Below are positions 8,234 to 15,421 of a stretch of DNA of 24,741 bases, in pieces. Under the pieces are notes generated by a model. That model searched no databases and was not told the DNA's origin. It saw nothing but the letters and a program-made list of their open reading frames with translations. The stretch lies in NCBI GenBank assembly GCA_039934475.1, contig JBDTMC010000056.1, forward strand, positions 1 through 24,741. The letters run 5' to 3'. The first letter of the stretch is position 1. Each line of letters begins with the position of its first letter. Origin of the DNA: JBDTMC01 sp039934475 (GTDB lineage Bacteria > Acidobacteriota > Terriglobia > Bryobacterales > Bryobacteraceae). The position numbers and the translations under genes are program-made.

Positions 8234-9919
8234 TTAGTCGGTTGCGTCGTCGCTGGCGGCAGCCTTAGGGGCGTCGTGAGAATCGCGGCGCCGGACGCTG
8301 CGCCCTGTCAGCCAGGCAATGTCCATCGGGTAGACGTCGGGATCGAAAATCACGGTGTAAAAGTGCCACACAAGAATCGCCAGAGAGGCTAGCAGGGCTT
8401 CATAAAAATGAACCGAGGTCGCGAAGTCGAGCCATGCTTTTGGCATCCACTGTAAAGTGATTCGATTGAACCAGAGCAAGCCGCCGGTAACGGCCATGAC
8501 CAGCGTACCCCAAACAACGGCCCAATATTCGACCTTTTCGACATAACTGTGGGGCGAGACCTTTGGCTTCGTTTTGCGCAAGCCGAGATTGTAGGCCAGT
8601 ACGCCAAACCCTTCGTACAGGTCCCTCTTGGCCGGGAACAGATCCAGCCAGTGGTGCCGCAATCTGCGGCTAACGAACAGCGACACGACATGGATGACGG
8701 AGACCGCAACCATCACTACAGCCGCAAAACGGTGAATCACGCCACGGACGGGCCAATTGGCCTCCGCCAGCAGTAGCGGGCGGGACCACCACTCTTCCGG
8801 ATACTTAAGAGCGAACCCGGTCCAGGCAAGGGTGATGAAAGAGACAGCGAGCAACGCGTGCTGGATCCTTTCCCAAGGCAGCATGCGCAGTTCGCGTTCG
8901 GTCACAATGAGGGGCACCAGCGCGGCCGAATCGGCCCGCAGGCGATAGCGGAACAGCTTGCGCACCCAGTCCCCGCCGTGGTGCAGCAACATCAGGCCGA
9001 TGGTGCCGGGAATCACGCTGAGGTAAAAGAGCCGCGCCCAGCGGACGGGAGCCGGTTCCTCGCCGCCTTCCCCGATGTGAATGGTTCCGATGGCAAAGCG
9101 GGTTCCGGCTCCTGGATGGCACTTGCCACAGGTAGCCGCCAGGTTGCGCGTGTTGATCATCGACTTCGGATCGGCCGAAGGAAGGATATTGTGGACGCCG
9201 TGGCAACTGGCACAGTTGGCGACGGTTTGGGAGCCGGATTTGCCCGCCAGCCCGTGGAAGGAAGCGTCAAAGCTGGTGAGACGGTCCTGCGGCAGTCCGA
9301 ATTTGCGCATGAGGCGCACGTCACCGTGGCAGTGGCCGCACGTTTCCCGGATGTTGCTCGCGTTGACGCTGGACTTCAGATCCTTCGGACGCAGGATGTT
9401 ATGCTCGCCGTGGCAGTCTGTGCAAACGGGCGCCTCGGAGTTACCTTGCGCGACCGCCTTGCCATGGACACTGACTTTGAATTGCTCGGCCACCTCGGAG
9501 TGGCACATCCCGCAGGTGTCCGGAACATTCTTCTTGAACGCCGCTGTGGTGGCGCGAGTAACCTCGTGCGCAGCACCGTGACACATCGCGCAATCTGGCG
9601 CCCCTGCGTTACCCTTGCTGATCTCCTGCCCGTGGACGCTCGCCGCGTGCTGGCCGGCAATGGCGGAGTGGCAAGAGCCGCACACCGGCTTCGGAATATT
9701 GGCCTGGTGTGGGTAGACATCGTGCTTTTCATGGCATGTAGCGCAGCCCACTGTGGCATGCGCGGAGGCCTTCACTTTGTCACCCTGGTCGTGACATCCG
9801 AGACAGTCCGCCGGCGGATCTGCCGCCATCGCCAGCCGCGAGACAGCCAGCAGGCAAACCGCGCCAAGCACGGCTGAGAGCAGGCGGACACAGGGGCGGC
9901 GGATCTGTTTCGGAGTCAT
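8234..9919 (-). CDS. Nine-heme cytochrome c fused to cytochrome b (CbcL-like)
   Basis: A 561-residue protein. A signal peptide (cleavage near AMA|ADPP, about residue 32) leads into a periplasmic domain with nine CxxCH motifs at 39, 59, 80, 110, 136, 166, 194, 236 and 264. About five transmembrane helices follow (roughly 296-316, 350-372, 392-416, 463-485, 502-525), bearing histidines that suit b-heme ligation (H354, H396, H410, H504, H519), like the cytochrome b of formate dehydrogenase or Ni-hydrogenase. Nine c-hemes fused to a diheme b domain is the architecture described for Geobacter CbcL, a quinol oxidase used at low potential for extracellular electron transfer. The likely reaction is quinol oxidation in the membrane with electrons passed along the c-heme wire. 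It is cotranscribed with the NapC-type cytochrome downstream. The Shine-Dalgarno is weak. Confidence 0.9.
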   Translation of the reverse strand: MTPKQIRRPCVRLLSAVLGAVCLLAVSRLAMAADPPADCLGCHDQGDKVKASAHATVGCATCHEKHDVYPHQANIPKPVCGSCHSAIAGQHAASVHGQEISKGNAGAPDCAMCHGAAHEVTRATTAAFKKNVPDTCGMCHSEVAEQFKVSVHGKAVAQGNSEAPVCTDCHGEHNILRPKDLKSSVNASNIRETCGHCHGDVRLMRKFGLPQDRLTSFDASFHGLAGKSGSQTVANCASCHGVHNILPSADPKSMINTRNLAATCGKCHPGAGTRFAIGTIHIGEGGEEPAPVRWARLFYLSVIPGTIGLMLLHHGGDWVRKLFRYRLRADSAALVPLIVTERELRMLPWERIQHALLAVSFITLAWTGFALKYPEEWWSRPLLLAEANWPVRGVIHRFAAVVMVAVSVIHVVSLFVSRRLRHHWLDLFPAKRDLYEGFGVLAYNLGLRKTKPKVSPHSYVEKVEYWAVVWGTLVMAVTGGLLWFNRITLQWMPKAWLDFATSVHFYEALLASLAILVWHFYTVIFDPDVYPMDIAWLTGRSVRRRDSHDAPKAAASDDATD

Positions 9920-9964
9920 AGTCTGTTGGCCAAGAATTGTTATCTGACGAAGGGCTTTAGGCGT

Positions 9965-10249
9965 CTACCGCGGTAGGTAGCCCGAGCCCTGCATCCAGAG
10001 GTCGTAGATGAAGATAGCAAGCAAAGCCAGGCCGGAAACGGCCACCAGCAAGGTTAGCGACTTGCCCCATTTCTCAATGGCCGTCAGTTTGTTCGCTACG
10101 GCGCGTTGTTGGGAGATGGCGGCGGTATTATTGTCGGCCACGTGCAGAGCTTCGTCTTCGTGACCAGCGACCATCGAACGGAAGATGGCGAGGCAGATGA
10201 CGATCACCGCTAAGACGGCCCACACGATCGCGTACGGAAGCAGATTCAT
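9965..10249 (-). CDS. Small two-helix membrane protein of the cytochrome cluster
   Basis: A 94-residue protein that I do not recognise. It has an N-terminal helix (about 6-24), a soluble stretch of about 40 residues containing HEDEALHVADNN and a basic segment, and a second helix (about 64-86). A strong Shine-Dalgarno (AGGAG) precedes ATG 10249, and it begins 12 bases after the receiver-like gene ends. Its position between the receiver-like gene and the nine-heme cytochrome-b gene suggests an accessory or assembly subunit of the membrane complex. This is inference from context only. There is no heme-binding motif and no cysteine. Confidence 0.8.
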   Translation of the reverse strand: MNLLPYAIVWAVLAVIVICLAIFRSMVAGHEDEALHVADNNTAAISQQRAVANKLTAIEKWGKSLTLLVAVSGLALLAIFIYDLWMQGSGYLPR

Positions 10250-10261
10250 GACACTCTCCTC

Positions 10262-10651
10262 TTAGCTCACTACTTTGGGTTTGTCGGGATTGCGAAAATC
10301 CCTGCCGGCGAGTGGCACAGCCGGCGGTTTGGATATCCTCAGACGGGCCGCCATGATGGCAAGCACCGCGGTGCTCAGCGGATCCTTGTCCCAGACGACA
10401 GAAGTAACGCCCGCCTCCCAGGCCTGGGCCAGGGAGCGCGGTTCATTCCGGGCGATCAATACCACTCGTTCCGGCTTCACCACATGGGTGGCGAGCAGGT
10501 CCAGGTGCTCCGAATCAAGCACCAGGACTCCAGCGAGGTCAGCGTCAGGGGAATCGACACACTGCACCCGGCTGCCACCGTTGCGCAGCAGAAGATCCTG
10601 CAAAGCGCGTGCGTATGGCAGGTCAGCCAAGGCCAGTTGAATCGTATCCAT
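10262..10651 (-). CDS. Degenerate receiver-like protein
   Basis: A 129-residue soluble protein whose strand/helix pattern resembles a CheY-type receiver: IQLALADLPYARALQDLLL, GVLVLDSEHLDLL (an Asp in the usual phospho-acceptor strand, D46), ERVVLIARNEPRSLAQAW, then AGVTSVVWDKDP. The acidic pair after strand 1 is missing, and the canonical Thr/Ser plus Lys switch positions are not clear. Phosphorylation is therefore doubtful and it may act as a protein-interaction module. A GAGGGA Shine-Dalgarno lies upstream of ATG 10651. The gene sits between the small cytochrome and a two-helix membrane protein, an unusual place for a receiver. A loose Rossmann-like regulator unrelated to CheY remains possible. 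Confidence 0.75.
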   Translation of the reverse strand: MDTIQLALADLPYARALQDLLLRNGGSRVQCVDSPDADLAGVLVLDSEHLDLLATHVVKPERVVLIARNEPRSLAQAWEAGVTSVVWDKDPLSTAVLAIMAARLRISKPPAVPLAGRDFRNPDKPKVVS

Positions 10652-10681
10652 AACTGCCGTTCCCTCTTGCTCTAACTGCGG

Positions 10682-10894
10682 CTACTTGGATTCCTTGTAG
10701 CCCTCGAGTGTCTTGTTCTTGGCGTAGTATTTGCCAGTTTCGTTCAAATCCTTCGACTTGGCGGTGACATGGCAGGTTGTGCAAGGTTTCTTTTCCTTCT
10801 TGGTGTACTCCGGCTTGGCAAACGACAAGGAACTCGAAAGCAGGATACCCGTGGCCACGACGAGCGCTGGGATGATGAATCGGATGGTTTTCAT
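10682..10894 (-). CDS. Small periplasmic monoheme cytochrome c-type protein
   Basis: A 70-residue preprotein. The signal peptide (MKTIRFIIPALVVATG through SFA, about 26 residues) is followed by a mature chain of about 44 residues, rich in lysine, with one heme motif (CTTCH, 38-42). ATG 10894 was chosen because a clear GGAGG lies just upstream and the residues before it in the longer frame are not coding-like. It is the first gene after the sigma-54 promoter. Such a small basic monoheme protein could shuttle electrons from the membrane cytochromes encoded downstream, but no distal methionine ligand can be identified with confidence. Confidence 0.85.
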   Translation of the reverse strand: MKTIRFIIPALVVATGILLSSSLSFAKPEYTKKEKKPCTTCHVTAKSKDLNETGKYYAKNKTLEGYKESK

Positions 10895-10915
10895 GGAGCC
10901 TCCACCATGAGGGAA

Positions 10916-10930
10916 GCAATCCGACTGCCA
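10916..10930 (-). promoter_or_regulatory. Sigma-54 (-24/-12) promoter for the cytochrome cluster
   Basis: Read on the minus strand the site is TGGCAG-N5-TTGC, matching the sigma-54 consensus TGGCAC-N5-TTGC at nine of ten positions, with the invariant GG and GC correctly spaced. Transcription would start near 10904, giving a very short leader that still contains the GGAGG ribosome site of the gene starting at 10894. The divergent sigma-54 activator makes a chance match less likely. Confidence 0.75.
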
Positions 10931-11001
10931 GAACCTATAACGTTGAAATCGTTCAGGTTGCAACGAAAACACGGAATCCCAAGGCCGCCGCAACAAACCC
11001 G

Positions 11002-11052
11002 GTGGGGCAAAACCCAACGTCAGTGCAGATTCAGGTGTGCGACTTGCCCCAC
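11002..11052. promoter_or_regulatory. Inverted repeat, candidate activator-binding (enhancer) site
   Basis: GTGGGGCAA (11002-11010) and its exact reverse complement TTGCCCCAC (11044-11052) are separated by 33 bases. They lie about 70-120 bp upstream of the -24 element, the usual range for sigma-54 activator enhancers. Further TGCCCC cores occur within the region, near 11200 and 11315. Binding by the adjacent regulator is inference. Confidence 0.45.
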
Positions 11053-11335
11053 TGCCCGGTCCGCTGGCGCCCTGGACAACACGAGCCTCTCATGGCGTTA
11101 CGATACGGCGAAACGACCGAGCACTCGGCAAATCCAAGAGTGTTTCCAGTTTGGAAGCCGTCGAACGCGGCATTGAGGACGGGAATCCCGGCCCGGGTGT
11201 GCCCCATCGGCGCCATCCGCCGCATGACCGTCCGCCGCGCAGTGCTGGCAAATACCCGGCGTCTGGCGCACCTGTGGCAAGAAAAAGGCTCGAAGCAGTT
11301 CTAAATTGTGCATTATGCCCCCTATGCCAGCGATG

Positions 11336-11364
11336 TTGATATACTGCGGCTTAAGATAGAGATA
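11336..11364 (+). promoter_or_regulatory. Possible sigma-70-type promoter of the sigma-54 activator gene
   Basis: TTGATA (11336-11341), a 17-base spacer and GAGATA (11359-11364) give a moderate -35/-10 pair ten bases before the ATG at 11375. The -10 is weak and the leader would be very short, so this is tentative. Confidence 0.25.
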
Positions 11365-11374
11365 GATTGCTTCG

Positions 11375-12730
11375 ATGTCAAAACTGATTGCGGGCTGGCA
11401 AAGCGGTCGGGTGTTGGAGGCCGTTTTCGACCAGCTCTCCGATGCCCTCGTTCTTTACGATAACGACCTGGTGATTACCGGGGTGAATCAGGCAGCCGTC
11501 CACCTGTTCGAAATGAGTGCCGACGAGATGGTGGGCCAACACTGCCGCGACGTCTTTCGTTGTGGAGTATGTGACTCCGGTTGCGGGATGCTGGTCGGCT
11601 TGAACCAGCCCGTAGGCAACCCGGTCTCCACCATTCGTATGCACGCCGCCAATGGCCGCGAACGGCTGGCGGTGATTCGCACCAACCAGATTTACGACGA
11701 AGACGGGCAGCGCGAAGGCGTGGTGGCAACCATTAAGGATGTCACCGACGAAGTGGAGCCGCAGAAGCGCGAAGTCATTGCCGAATCCGGCGCGATGCGC
11801 GACTTGATGCATTTCGTTCGTCGCGTGGCCTCCAGCGAAGCCACAACCATCCTGCTGGAAGGCGAAAACGGCACCGGCAAGGACCTGGTAGCGAAGACGC
11901 TGCACTACCAGAGCATGCGGCAGGCCGAGCCTTTTATTGCCATCAACTGCGCGGCCATTCCCGAAACGCTTCTGGAAAGCGAGTTGTTCGGCTACGAAAA
12001 GGGTGCGTTCACGGATGCCCGCTCGCAGAAGCGGGGCATCTTCGAACTCGCTGACAAAGGCACGCTCTTTCTCGACGAGATCGGCGAAATTCCGCTCATG
12101 CTCCAGGCGAAGCTATTACGCGTCCTGGAGGAGCAAAGCTTCCGCCGCTTGGGCGGTTTGAAGGACATCCAGCTCGATTTGCGCGTGGTCGCCGCCACCA
12201 ACAAAAATTTGCGGGAAGCGGTGAAGGAAGGGGCGTTCCGGCAGGATCTGTACTTCCGGCTCAACGTCATCCATATCACCATTCCGCCGCTGCGCGAACG
12301 GCCCGCCGATATCGCTCCGATGGCGAAGTTCTTCGTCGACCACTACAACCGCAAGTTCAAACGTCACATTGAAGGAATCACGGCGGAAGCGTCACACCTC
12401 CTGCTGGCGCATGACTGGCCGGGCAATGTCCGGGAACTGCGCAACGCCATAGAGCGGGCGATGATTCTTGAAGAGTCGGCGTTGATTACCGCGCCCAGCC
12501 TGCCACTCTCCATCAGCCCCAGCGCGCCGTCGTTCTCGGGTTCGTTCATTGCTGCCGCGGCTGAGCCGGTAGCCGTCCTCGAGGACGGGTTATCGCTCGA
12601 AGACAATGAGCGCCACCTGGTGGTCCGCGCTTTAGAGAAGACGGCCGGAAATCAAACTCAAGCGGCGCGCCTGTTGCGCATCACTCGGGACACCCTGCGC
12701 TACAAGATGAAGAAGTTCAATTTACGGTAG
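11375..12730 (+). CDS. Sigma-54-dependent activator: PAS (Cys-rich) - AAA+ - Fis HTH
   Basis: A 451-residue NtrC-family enhancer-binding protein. Residues about 12-125 form a PAS sensor containing four clustered cysteines (C57, C63, C66, C70; core FRCGVCDSGCGM). The AAA+ domain spans about 137-370, with Walker A GENGTGKD (163-170), the sigma-54 contact loop GAFTDA (210-215, Asp in place of the usual Gly), Walker B GTLFLDEIGE (229-238) and the arginine-finger region FRQDLYFRLNV. The C-terminus is a Fis-type helix-turn-helix (about 410-451, TQAARLLRITRDTLRYKM). There is no receiver domain, so the signal presumably reaches the PAS domain directly. The cysteine cluster could bind a metal, an Fe-S cluster or heme, or act as a thiol switch; this is inference. 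It is divergent from the sigma-54-promoted cytochrome cluster, its most likely target. Its 3' end overlaps the convergent TPR lipoprotein gene by 14 bp. Confidence 0.93.
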   Translation: MSKLIAGWQSGRVLEAVFDQLSDALVLYDNDLVITGVNQAAVHLFEMSADEMVGQHCRDVFRCGVCDSGCGMLVGLNQPVGNPVSTIRMHAANGRERLAVIRTNQIYDEDGQREGVVATIKDVTDEVEPQKREVIAESGAMRDLMHFVRRVASSEATTILLEGENGTGKDLVAKTLHYQSMRQAEPFIAINCAAIPETLLESELFGYEKGAFTDARSQKRGIFELADKGTLFLDEIGEIPLMLQAKLLRVLEEQSFRRLGGLKDIQLDLRVVAATNKNLREAVKEGAFRQDLYFRLNVIHITIPPLRERPADIAPMAKFFVDHYNRKFKRHIEGITAEASHLLLAHDWPGNVRELRNAIERAMILEESALITAPSLPLSISPSAPSFSGSFIAAAAEPVAVLEDGLSLEDNERHLVVRALEKTAGNQTQAARLLRITRDTLRYKMKKFNLR

Positions 12731-14540
12731 TGCCAACCAGCGTCAGATCGCCCTTGGCAAAGGCGCCATCGCCGGCGTATTGACGGTAACGCCGCAGGTT
12801 TTCCTCCGCTTCCGCTGTCTTGCCCTGATCCCTCAAAACCATCGCTTTCACAAAGAACCATCGCGGCAGGATCATCGCCGAAAACGGCGGCTCCCCGGTG
12901 GAGGCGGGCACGGGGTAGCGCTCCACTAAAGGCGCGGCTTCTTTCACTTGTCCGGCGCGCACCAAAGCCCAGGCGCGCAATAGCGCCGTTCGTGACGCCG
13001 CCTCCGGCGCGGCCTGCTTCTGCAAGCGGGCCAGCAGCGGCTCCGCATCGGCGAACCGTTGATGGAACAGCAGTCCCCACGCGGTAACCTGATCGCGGAA
13101 CGCCGGGGGCACCGCAGCCGGCATGGCTCCGGAGGCCGCCTGCGCCATCAGCACCAGAACCGCAATCTGCGGATTGGCCGCCGCACCGGCGGAATCATTA
13201 GCCAGCCGCCGCGCCGCCACCGCATCCCCTGCGTCCATCTTCCACGCCGAAAGCTCGGCACGAACCAAAGCGAGCGTGTCGCCTTTGAAAGTGGGTACGG
13301 CCGCTTCAAGGGCAGCGATGGCCTCCCGACCGCGGCCAGTCATATAGTTCCACTGCGCCTGCCGATAGACCACCAGCGGGTCAGCCAGTTTTTTTCGGGC
13401 ATCCAGGAATCGCTGTTCGAGTTGATCGGCGCCGGCCAGATCGTTGGCCATCCAGCGCGCCTCCGCAGCCTTCCCCAGGGGACCCGCGCCGAGAAACGAC
13501 GGATCGGCGGCTGTCACTTCCAGATAGTATTTCTCCGCCTCCGCAAAGCGGCCGAAGAGAAAGTGAATGTCGCCCAGCGAATCGAGACCGTTCGGATCCT
13601 GCGGCGCCAGTTCGCGATAGCGGGCGATGCTTTTCACCGCCGCGTCGAAATCGCCTTGATACGCCTGTGCATAAGCGAGCAGATTCCACGTCGTAGTGCG
13701 CGTCGGTTCCGCCGCGGCCGCCTGCTGGTAGACCTTCACCGCATCCGCATAGCGCCCGTCGCGGAAAGCCGTTTCTGCGACGCCGACAAGGAGGTTGACG
13801 TCCATGGGAGACGCATCGGCGAGAGACGAGAGTGCCTTGGCGCGGGCAGCATCGTCACCGCTCAAGGTCGCCGTCAGGGCCTGCAGCCGGATGCGGTCAG
13901 AATCGGCCAACTTGTGGGAGAGTCCACGCGCGGCCACTTCTGCGGCGCGCCCGGAAGCTCCGGCGCCCGCCAGTCGCTGGGCCAGCGCCACCCACGCCGG
14001 ACCGTAGTTCGGGTCCGCCACCAGCGCCTTCTCCAGCATAGGAGCGGCCACCTCCGGATCAGTCGAGCGCTGCGATTCGGCAAATGCCCGGAGTGCTTCC
14101 AGGCTCGCCGAAGCGTAGGGTGGCGCCGCCGGATCAAGCACCTTGGCGACACCGTCGAGCAATGGGAACACTGCGCCCGAGGCGTCTCGGCTCTGGGCGA
14201 CCTGCACCCGGTCCAGGTCCTCGAAATCGATGTGCAGGGAGAGAGCCGGAACGGCACCGCTGAAGTACCCGTGCACCACCCGATAAGCACCCGCGGCATA
14301 CGCGTCTGACAGGTTCCGCACGCGCACTAGCCGTACCGCGCGAGAGCCCGCGAGCTGGTTCTCAAGCACTAGTGGAGCGCCGGCGGAAAGCCAGTCCAGC
14401 CCGCTGTCGGAGGTGAGGTTTTGGAACGGTAGAACGGCGGTGACTCGGACGCCCGGCGGTGCCGGAGCACGCCCGCAGCCCGTCAGGCAAAGGATGAGCC
14501 AACCAATGGCGACCGGTCGAGAAGTCCCGCTACAGGACAC
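12717..14540 (-). CDS. TPR-repeat lipoprotein
   Basis: About 607 residues from a GTG start at 14540. This start puts a short basic region and hydrophobic core directly before a lipobox (CLTGC), predicting a lipidated exported protein. The ATG at 14603 is in frame but would add 21 residues and extend the overlap with the upstream gene. Residues about 35-115 (VLPFQNLTSDSGLDWLSAG, VRLVRVRNLSDAY) resemble the TolB-like/FlgO-like N-terminal domain often joined to TPRs. The remainder is a long TPR array with repeated A-x-x-Y/F and ADP/AEP turns. The start lies inside the preceding TPR gene (11-bp overlap), so translation is probably coupled. Codons at the 3' end overlap the convergent sigma-54 regulator by 14 bp. 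The partner is unknown. Confidence 0.85.
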   Translation of the reverse strand: MSCSGTSRPVAIGWLILCLTGCGRAPAPPGVRVTAVLPFQNLTSDSGLDWLSAGAPLVLENQLAGSRAVRLVRVRNLSDAYAAGAYRVVHGYFSGAVPALSLHIDFEDLDRVQVAQSRDASGAVFPLLDGVAKVLDPAAPPYASASLEALRAFAESQRSTDPEVAAPMLEKALVADPNYGPAWVALAQRLAGAGASGRAAEVAARGLSHKLADSDRIRLQALTATLSGDDAARAKALSSLADASPMDVNLLVGVAETAFRDGRYADAVKVYQQAAAAEPTRTTTWNLLAYAQAYQGDFDAAVKSIARYRELAPQDPNGLDSLGDIHFLFGRFAEAEKYYLEVTAADPSFLGAGPLGKAAEARWMANDLAGADQLEQRFLDARKKLADPLVVYRQAQWNYMTGRGREAIAALEAAVPTFKGDTLALVRAELSAWKMDAGDAVAARRLANDSAGAAANPQIAVLVLMAQAASGAMPAAVPPAFRDQVTAWGLLFHQRFADAEPLLARLQKQAAPEAASRTALLRAWALVRAGQVKEAAPLVERYPVPASTGEPPFSAMILPRWFFVKAMVLRDQGKTAEAEENLRRYRQYAGDGAFAKGDLTLVGTTVN

Positions 14541-15330
14541 GCGTTTCGAGAACCAACAATTCCTTAAACTCCGGCAAGTCCTTGAGACTGGCGAAATCTT
14601 CATCCTGACCGAACTTCTCCCTTTCCTTGAAGCCTTCCTCGATGGCCTTTCTCATGTATAGCAAAGCACGCTCCGTGGAGCCGGCTTTGGCATACGTTTT
14701 GGCCAGGTAGAAGTGGAACTTGGCGCGTTCCTGCACCGTGCGTTCCTGCAGCAGCACACCCTGGGTACTCCGATGTTCGAACACGTCGGGATCAAGCTTC
14801 AGCGCGAGTTCGTACTCCGCCGCGGCTTCTTTGTAACCCTTGCGGGCAAAGTAAGCGGTGCCCAGGTTGCTATGGATGGAAGCGGAATCGGGCGTCAGCC
14901 GAAGGGCACGCTTGTAGAAGCTGACCGCCCGCCGGTAGCTCTTCTGCGAATAGTACACCGTACCCAGATTGTTGATCGCTTCCGGGTACTTGGCATCCAG
15001 CCGGATCGACTTTTCATACCAGACTTTCGCCATTTTGATGTCGAGCATCTGATGATAGGCGATCCCTACTTTGTTATGCAGCACGGGAGATTTGCCGAGA
15101 TCCGATTTGTAAGCGTCGATCGCCTCGCGGTACATCTTGCGAGCCATGAAGATATCGCCGCGCATCTCCGGATTGACCGCGCCGGTTCTCTCCGTAATCG
15201 GTGCCGTCGGCCGGAGTGTGTCCTTGTCGGTGCGAAAGGCCGCAGTTCGGGTCTGATCCTGCTCAGCCGGGAGCGACGAAACCCCTGCCGTGAAGCAAGC
15301 GAAAAAGCCAACAAGCGCTTTGGAAACCAT
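14530..15330 (-). CDS. Exported TPR-repeat protein
   Basis: A 266-residue protein with a short signal peptide (MVSKALVGFFACFTAGVSSL, then PAEQ). Four to five canonical TPRs follow at about 58-190, for example EAINNLGTVYYSQKSYRRA and ASIHSNLGTAYFARKGYKE, plus a further helical pair near 205-240. A strong ribosome site (GGGAGG) precedes ATG 15330. The stop lies within the next gene (11-bp overlap), so this and the TPR lipoprotein form a two-gene operon. It is read divergently from the molybdenum-cofactor operon across about 90 bp. A scaffold or assembly role is the family norm; the actual partner is not evident. Confidence 0.88.
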   Translation of the reverse strand: MVSKALVGFFACFTAGVSSLPAEQDQTRTAAFRTDKDTLRPTAPITERTGAVNPEMRGDIFMARKMYREAIDAYKSDLGKSPVLHNKVGIAYHQMLDIKMAKVWYEKSIRLDAKYPEAINNLGTVYYSQKSYRRAVSFYKRALRLTPDSASIHSNLGTAYFARKGYKEAAAEYELALKLDPDVFEHRSTQGVLLQERTVQERAKFHFYLAKTYAKAGSTERALLYMRKAIEEGFKEREKFGQDEDFASLKDLPEFKELLVLETRVL

Positions 15331-15421
15331 GGGAGGCCTCCCTCTTCCATCATCAATATAACTCAGACGAGCGAAATCCGAGCTTGTTCCTTTTTGCTTT
15401 CTCTTCTCTCAGGTTCGTAGA

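Larger units (their letters stand above)
10895..11374. other. 480-bp divergent regulatory region without a convincing gene
   Basis: This lies between the small cytochrome gene (leftward) and the sigma-54 activator (rightward). Short frames of up to about 100 codons exist on both strands, but they lack ribosome sites, overlap each other and show no recognisable domain. Seen here: a sigma-54-type promoter facing left (10916-10930), a 9-bp inverted repeat (11002-11010 / 11044-11052), a 5-bp inverted repeat CGTTG/CAACG (10941-10945 / 10961-10965), another CACTC/GAGTG (11122-11126 / 11138-11142), and a possible sigma-70-like promoter before the activator. Confidence 0.7.

Noticed and set aside
8858..9877. 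339-codon plus-strand open frame
   Set aside because: It is antisense to the nine-heme cytochrome, whose heme motifs prove the minus frame.
10682..11017. Longer form of the small cytochrome starting at 11017
   Set aside because: The extension has no signal-peptide character, runs through the sigma-54 promoter, and the internal ATG 10894 has GGAGG and a proper signal peptide.
11002..11339. Overlapping frames of about 100 codons between the cytochrome gene and the activator
   Set aside because: No ribosome site, no family resemblance, and conflicting frames on both strands; treated as regulatory DNA.
13059..14309. 416-codon plus-strand open frame
   Set aside because: It lies opposite the TPR lipoprotein gene; the product is Arg/His-rich with no domain, whereas the minus frame has a lipobox and TPRs.
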